The notes under the pieces were generated by a model. That model made no database searches. It saw only the letters and a list, made by a program, of their open reading frames with translations, and was not told the origin of the DNA. Source: Chlamydiales bacterium (GTDB taxonomy: Bacteria; Chlamydiota; Chlamydiia; Chlamydiales; Simkaniaceae). Taken from it: DNA of 64,000 nucleotides. The stretch lies in contig JACKPR010000005.1 in the NCBI GenBank assembly GCA_024233395.1, forward strand, positions 101,751-165,750, read 5' to 3'. Positions 59,871 to 64,000 of this stretch are shown here, piece by piece (the stretch's first letter is position 1; each line of letters begins with the position of its first letter). Position numbers and translations under genes: made by a program.

Positions 59871-60800
59871 ATGAAAATTTATGTGATCATCCTGAATTGG
59901 AATGGTAGAGATGATACCCTTGCTTGCCTCTCCAGTTTAGAAAAAGTTAAAACACCCCATGAAGTGGTCGTTGTTGACAATGGTTCAACAGACAACTCTG
60001 CTCGTGCAATCGCTTCCTCCTTTCCAAATGTTTGTTTGATTCAAACCGGAGAGAACCTAGGATATGCCGAAGGAAACAATGTTGGAATTCGATATGCCCT
60101 CGAAAAGGGGACTGACTTTATCTTTATTCTAAACAATGACACCACTGTCGAACCTGATATTCTCGAGGCCTTTTTAAAACGAGATGCCCCAATTCAAGGA
60201 GGGAAAGCTCACTTGATGAGCGATCCTAAAACTCTTGATCACCTTGGAGGAAACTGGAATCCCAAAAAAGGAGAGTTCGAACTGATCGGTGCAAAAGCTC
60301 CTGCAAGTGAATGGAAAAATCCCATTTCTCTTGATTATGTCTGTGGCGTTGCGCTTTTCATTCACGCCGAGGTATTTAAAAAGGTTGGCCTTTTTGAGCC
60401 CCGTTTTTTTCTCTTTTGGGAAGAAAGCGACTTTTGCATGCGTGCAAAGCGCGCAGGTTTTTCAGCCACTGTTTGCCCTGAAGCAATTCTCTATCATAAA
60501 GTATCAGCTTCATTTTCAGGAGGGAAACCCCATACAACCTATTTTTGGTGGAGAAATCGCCTTCTTTGGATTGAACGCAATTGCTCTGTAAATGAAAAAC
60601 ATGTACTGATGAAAAAAGTGCGCCGCGATTTTCTCCATATTTTAAAACTTTATCTCCTTAAGTCTTTACAACTTCTATTTTCAAGAAAAACTAAAGAGAG
60701 TATCCTTCGCCTCCGGACCTATCGAGCACAACTTGCAGGAATGAAGGATTATTTCATGAAGCGTTTTGGAAATGGCCCTTCTTGGCTTTTCGAAAAATAG
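59871..60800 (+). CDS. GT2 glycosyltransferase, copy 3
   Basis: A 309-residue GT2 enzyme, about 60% identical to the two upstream copies: YVIILNWNGRDDTLACL, VVVVDNGSTDNSARAI, FILNNDTTVEPDILEAF, CGVALFIHAEVFKKVGLFE and FFLFWEESDFCMRAKRAG. It is separated from copy 2 by the nested repeat and may have its own promoter there. Likely role: surface glycan assembly. Confidence 0.9.
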   Translation: MKIYVIILNWNGRDDTLACLSSLEKVKTPHEVVVVDNGSTDNSARAIASSFPNVCLIQTGENLGYAEGNNVGIRYALEKGTDFIFILNNDTTVEPDILEAFLKRDAPIQGGKAHLMSDPKTLDHLGGNWNPKKGEFELIGAKAPASEWKNPISLDYVCGVALFIHAEVFKKVGLFEPRFFLFWEESDFCMRAKRAGFSATVCPEAILYHKVSASFSGGKPHTTYFWWRNRLLWIERNCSVNEKHVLMKKVRRDFLHILKLYLLKSLQLLFSRKTKESILRLRTYRAQLAGMKDYFMKRFGNGPSWLFEK

Positions 60801-60837
60801 TCCTCATTTTATATAGGGGGTAAGGGGGTAGGGATGC

Positions 60838-61923
60838 ATGAGTACTGTTTTCGTTCTTAATTGCGGAAGCTCTTCAATAAAATTTCAACTGATTGAACCA
60901 GAATCAGGTAACGTTCTCCTTAAAGGAATTGCTGAAAACCTTAAGACCCCTCGTGCCACATTAAAATGGTCAAATCATTCCAAAAGTTTAGAAAATTCTG
61001 ATTATCGCTTTGCCCTCGATGAAATCCTCAAGCTCTTTGAACATGAAAAAATCATTGCTGTAGGACACCGTGTCGTCCATGGTGGAGAAACTTTTACAAA
61101 ATCAATAAAAATTGATGAAGAAGTTCTGAATAAAATCAAAGAGTTGAGTCACTTAGCTCCTCTTCATAATCCTGTTAATGCCTTGGGAATTGAGATCATG
61201 CAAGAAAAATTCCCAGAATTACCTCAAGTGGCTGTTTTCGATACAGCTTTTCATCAAACACTTCCGGAAAAAGCTTATCTTTATGCGATTCCCTATGAAT
61301 ATTATGAAAAACACCAAGTCCGTCGCTATGGCTTCCATGGAACAAGCCATCGCTATGTGGTCAAAGAAGGGGCAAAAAAGATAGGAAAACCGTTAGAAGA
61401 AACCTCTTTTATCAGTTGCCACTTAGGAAATGGTTGCAGTATTGCAGCTGTAGAGAAGGGAAAAAGTATTGATACGAGTATGGGTCTTACTCCATTAGAA
61501 GGGCTTGTAATGGGAGAACGCTCTGGGGATTTAGATCCCAGCATTGTAGGATTTCTTGCAGATCATCTAAAAATCTCTTCCGATGAAGTCATTGAAACCC
61601 TCAATAAAAAGAGTGGATTACTTGGAATCTCCGGAGTGAGTGCAGATATGCGGCTACTTTTAGAGAGTCAAGAAAAGCGAGCAAAGATTGCTATCGACAT
61701 TTTTTGCTATCGCTTAGCAAAATATATTGCTGCTTATCTTGTCCCCTTAAAAAAAATCGATGGTGTCATTTTTACTGGAGGCATCGGGGAAAATTCAGAA
61801 GTGATCCGAAACTTAGTGATGGATCAATTAAAACCCTTTCACTTAAAAGCTCTTGTGATTCCTACAAATGAAGAGTTGATGATCGCTCAAGATGCTGCCC
61901 AAGTTGTCAAGGAGCATTCATGA
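60838..61923 (+). CDS. ackA: acetate kinase
   Basis: A 361-residue ASKHA kinase with VFVLNCGSSSIKFQLIE, GHRVVHGGETF, FDTAFHQTLPEKAYLYAIP, RRYGFHGTSHRYV and FTGGIGENSEVIR. It makes ATP and acetate from acetyl-phosphate, or the reverse. It is somewhat shorter than the usual ~400 residues. Its TGA overlaps the pta start (ATGA). A G-rich stretch precedes the ATG. Confidence 0.95.
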   Translation: MSTVFVLNCGSSSIKFQLIEPESGNVLLKGIAENLKTPRATLKWSNHSKSLENSDYRFALDEILKLFEHEKIIAVGHRVVHGGETFTKSIKIDEEVLNKIKELSHLAPLHNPVNALGIEIMQEKFPELPQVAVFDTAFHQTLPEKAYLYAIPYEYYEKHQVRRYGFHGTSHRYVVKEGAKKIGKPLEETSFISCHLGNGCSIAAVEKGKSIDTSMGLTPLEGLVMGERSGDLDPSIVGFLADHLKISSDEVIETLNKKSGLLGISGVSADMRLLLESQEKRAKIAIDIFCYRLAKYIAAYLVPLKKIDGVIFTGGIGENSEVIRNLVMDQLKPFHLKALVIPTNEELMIAQDAAQVVKEHS

Positions 61924-63956
61924 AACATACGATTCTTATGGTTCCTATTGGTCTTGGTGTCGGCCTCACAACAGTTTCCCTTGGAATGGTTCATGCTTTA
62001 GAAAGTCAAGGAGTGGGAGTCAAGTACCTGAACCCTTTTGCTCCAGATCTTCACAAAATCGAACACTTATTAAGTACCGGTCAAGAAGATGTTATCATAG
62101 AGACAATTATCGAAAAGGTTGAAAAGCTCTCAATAAAAGATGATATTTTAGTCGTTCAGGGAATCATTTCATCTCAACTTCTTCCCTATGCAGCAAATCT
62201 TAATAAAACCATTGCTAAAGCCCTTGACGCTGAGGTGATTTTTGTGACAACTCCTGGAGGGAAAAAACCAAATGAAATTAAAGAGCAGATCACGATTGCT
62301 GCGAAGGATTACGGAGGAATTGGAAGCACACGAGTTGTAGGTTGTATGATCAACAAGGTTGGTGCGCCCATTGATAAATATGGAACCGCGCGGATCGATT
62401 TATTCGATCCCCCAGAAAGTCCAGAAGAAGAGTCAGCACTTTGTCAAATTTTTGATCAATCCACATTTAAAGTATTAGGATGTTTTCCTTGGGAAAGATC
62501 GTTGATGGCCCCACGCGTTAAAGATGTCGTCCAATTCTTAAATGCCGAAGTTCTTTCCCCTGGTCATATGGAAAGCCATCGGGTCAACTTCTTTGTAATG
62601 GCAGCTGCAACAATAGAAACGATGTCGATAGTTCTCCGCCCTGATGTGATGGTTATTACCCCTTCCGATCGCTGCGATACCATTCTTGCAACATGCATGG
62701 CCTACTTAAGCGGAACAAAAATCGCAGGCCTTCTTCTGACAGGAGATCACCCCATTCCAAAAAATACAATGAATCTGTGCTCTAAAGCCATTAATGAAGG
62801 ACTTCCCCTTCTTAGGGTTAAAACTGATAGCCTTCGTACAGCAATTTCTCTCCAAAACATCAATGTTAAAATTCCAGAAGATGATCAGGAGCGGCGACAG
62901 GGACTCAAAGAGTATATTGCCCACCATATCGATAAAGAGTGGATCAAAGCATTCATTGCAACACAAGTCGAACGAAAACTCTCACCTCCTGCCTTTAAAT
63001 ATCAGATCATGGAAAAGGCACGAAAAGCGAATAAAAAAATCATTCTTCCTGAGGGAGAAGAACCTCGAATCATCCAAGCAGCTGTGATTTGTAATCAGCG
63101 GAAAATTGCCCGCCCCGTCCTCCTAGGTGATCCTGAAAAAATTCGATCTGTCGCTAATAATCATGGAGTCCACCTCAGCGAAGAAATTGAGCTTGTGGAT
63201 CCAACTTCTTTAAGAGAAAAATATTTAAAACCTCTTATGGAACTGCGAAAACATAAGGGACTTACCGAACAAAACGCAAAAGAAGCCCTTCATGAAAATA
63301 TTGTTGTAGGAACCCTGATGCTTGCTTCTGGAGAAGTCGATGGTTTAGTTGCTGGAGTTATTCATACCACAGCGGATACGATTCGCCCTGCTCTTACACT
63401 CATCAAGGCAAAGCCTGGTGTGAAAAAAGTTTCGTCGATCTTTTTTATGTGCCTTCCAAAAGAAGTCCTTGTTTATGGTGATTGCGCTGTGAATCAAAAC
63501 CCCTCAGCAGAGGAACTCGCTGATATTGCCATTCAATGCGCTGACTCTGCCCAGCGATTTGGCATTACTCCTCGTGTTGCTATGATTAGTTATAGCACCG
63601 GAACTTCAGGATCTGGAGAGGACGTCAAGAAAGTGACACATGCCACAGAACTTGTGAAAAAAATGCGTCCCGATATTCCTATCGATGGTCCTCTGCAGTA
63701 TGATACTGCTTTCACCCCAGATGTTGCTGCAAAAAAAGCTCCCACAAGTCTTATTGCTGGGAAAGCAACTGTCTATGTTTTCCCTGATTTGAATACTGCA
63801 AACACAACTTATAAAGCAGTACAAAGAAGTGCAGATATCCTGTCTATCGGTCCCATGCTCCAAGGGTTAAAAAAGCCTGTCAATGATCTTTCAAGGGGGG
63901 CTCTTGTTGACGACATCGTTTATACGATTGCTATCACGGCTATTCAAGCGGAATAA
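61920..63956 (+). CDS. pta: phosphate acetyltransferase (long form with DRTGG domain)
   Basis: A 678-residue enzyme: an N-terminal BioD-like P-loop-related domain (MVPIGLGVGLTTVSLGMVHA), a DRTGG domain (~215-330) and a C-terminal Pta domain (~355-678: IILPEGEEPRIIQAAVICNQ, VAMISYSTGTSGSGEDVKKV, FPDLNTANTTYKAVQR). It converts acetyl-CoA and Pi to acetyl-phosphate. It is coupled to ackA and forms the acetate overflow or acetyl-phosphate pathway. Confidence 0.95.
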   Translation: MKHTILMVPIGLGVGLTTVSLGMVHALESQGVGVKYLNPFAPDLHKIEHLLSTGQEDVIIETIIEKVEKLSIKDDILVVQGIISSQLLPYAANLNKTIAKALDAEVIFVTTPGGKKPNEIKEQITIAAKDYGGIGSTRVVGCMINKVGAPIDKYGTARIDLFDPPESPEEESALCQIFDQSTFKVLGCFPWERSLMAPRVKDVVQFLNAEVLSPGHMESHRVNFFVMAAATIETMSIVLRPDVMVITPSDRCDTILATCMAYLSGTKIAGLLLTGDHPIPKNTMNLCSKAINEGLPLLRVKTDSLRTAISLQNINVKIPEDDQERRQGLKEYIAHHIDKEWIKAFIATQVERKLSPPAFKYQIMEKARKANKKIILPEGEEPRIIQAAVICNQRKIARPVLLGDPEKIRSVANNHGVHLSEEIELVDPTSLREKYLKPLMELRKHKGLTEQNAKEALHENIVVGTLMLASGEVDGLVAGVIHTTADTIRPALTLIKAKPGVKKVSSIFFMCLPKEVLVYGDCAVNQNPSAEELADIAIQCADSAQRFGITPRVAMISYSTGTSGSGEDVKKVTHATELVKKMRPDIPIDGPLQYDTAFTPDVAAKKAPTSLIAGKATVYVFPDLNTANTTYKAVQRSADILSIGPMLQGLKKPVNDLSRGALVDDIVYTIAITAIQAE

Positions 63957-63965
63957 GCGTATATA

Positions 63966-64000
63966 TAGCTAAAACAGTTTAAAATTGGGATGATTCACCC
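63966..64000. mobile_element. MITE-like element, family A, copy 3 (cut by the window end)
   Basis: TAGCTAAAACAGTTTAAAAT followed by TGGGATGATTCACC, preceded by TA (63964-63965), 10 bp after the pta stop. It is in the same orientation as copy 2. The rest lies outside the window. Confidence 0.75.

Overview
The window looks like a chromosome segment of an environmental chlamydia (order Chlamydiales, Parachlamydia/Waddlia/Simkania-type rather than Chlamydia itself). The evidence is gene content and order. Three blocks match chlamydial synteny as I remember it: rplU-rpmA-obgE next to a metal ABC transporter; a Tsp/CT441-type S41 protease divergent from rpsL-rpsG-fusA-rpsJ (with no tuf); and a cluster of rodA, birA, NifU-like, NifS-like, gpmA and an RluB-type pseudouridine synthase. 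A PhoU-like/PiT pair, an ArtJ-like lipoprotein, glgP and a large autotransporter fit as well. Simkania-like is my best guess, but no rRNA or marker phylogeny is available here.

Layout. 0-5.5 kb: the end of a metal ABC ATPase, its permease, a PP2C phosphatase with an N-terminal membrane region, a DNase I-fold (EEP) protein, rplU, rpmA, obgE. 5.5-9.7 kb: a two-partner secretion pair (TpsA exoprotein, TpsB transporter). 9.8-17.8 kb: accessory genes, including an unknown 344-aa protein, a tandem pair of small membrane proteins, DUF1653 and DUF1499 proteins, a MATE exporter and a 963-aa protein whose C-terminal half is an OppA-type peptide-binding domain. 17.8-23.7 kb: tRNA-Phe, Tsp protease and the str operon. 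23.7-28.7 kb: exported proteins, including a C69 dipeptidase and a GH18 chitinase. 28.7-36.7 kb: the rodA/birA/nifUS-like/gpmA/rluB cluster and a photolyase. 36.8-43.5 kb: a GT4 glycosyltransferase, the phosphate-uptake pair and an 1145-aa glycine-rich autotransporter. 43.5-52.5 kb: an amidase, kdpFABC, glgP and an ArtJ-like protein. 52.7-64 kb: an exported protein, an alpha/beta-hydrolase-like protein, a CadA/ZntA-type ATPase, a glycosyltransferase cluster (GT9 plus three GT2 paralogues) and ackA-pta.

The most striking non-coding signal is a family of palindromic, TA-flanked, MITE-like elements. Two sequence variants (A, about 166 bp; B, about 159 bp) have each inserted at the same TA inside separate copies of a 155-bp inverted-repeat element. 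One A copy supplies the stop codon of a DUF1499 gene, and terminal fragments lie beside several other genes. Two other recurrent signals stand out. Several genes have a sigma70-like -10 hexamer 7-8 nt before ATG and no Shine-Dalgarno, which suggests leaderless mRNAs. The NifS-like and NifU-like pair lacks the canonical active-site residues.

The genes combine surface biology (TPS pair, autotransporter, exported hydrolases, LPS/glycan transferases), ion and metabolite handling (metal ABC, PiT, Kdp, CadA, MATE) and acetyl-CoA/acetate and glycogen metabolism, on a housekeeping backbone of translation and envelope genes. No CRISPR array, rRNA operon, prophage or complete transposase gene is visible.
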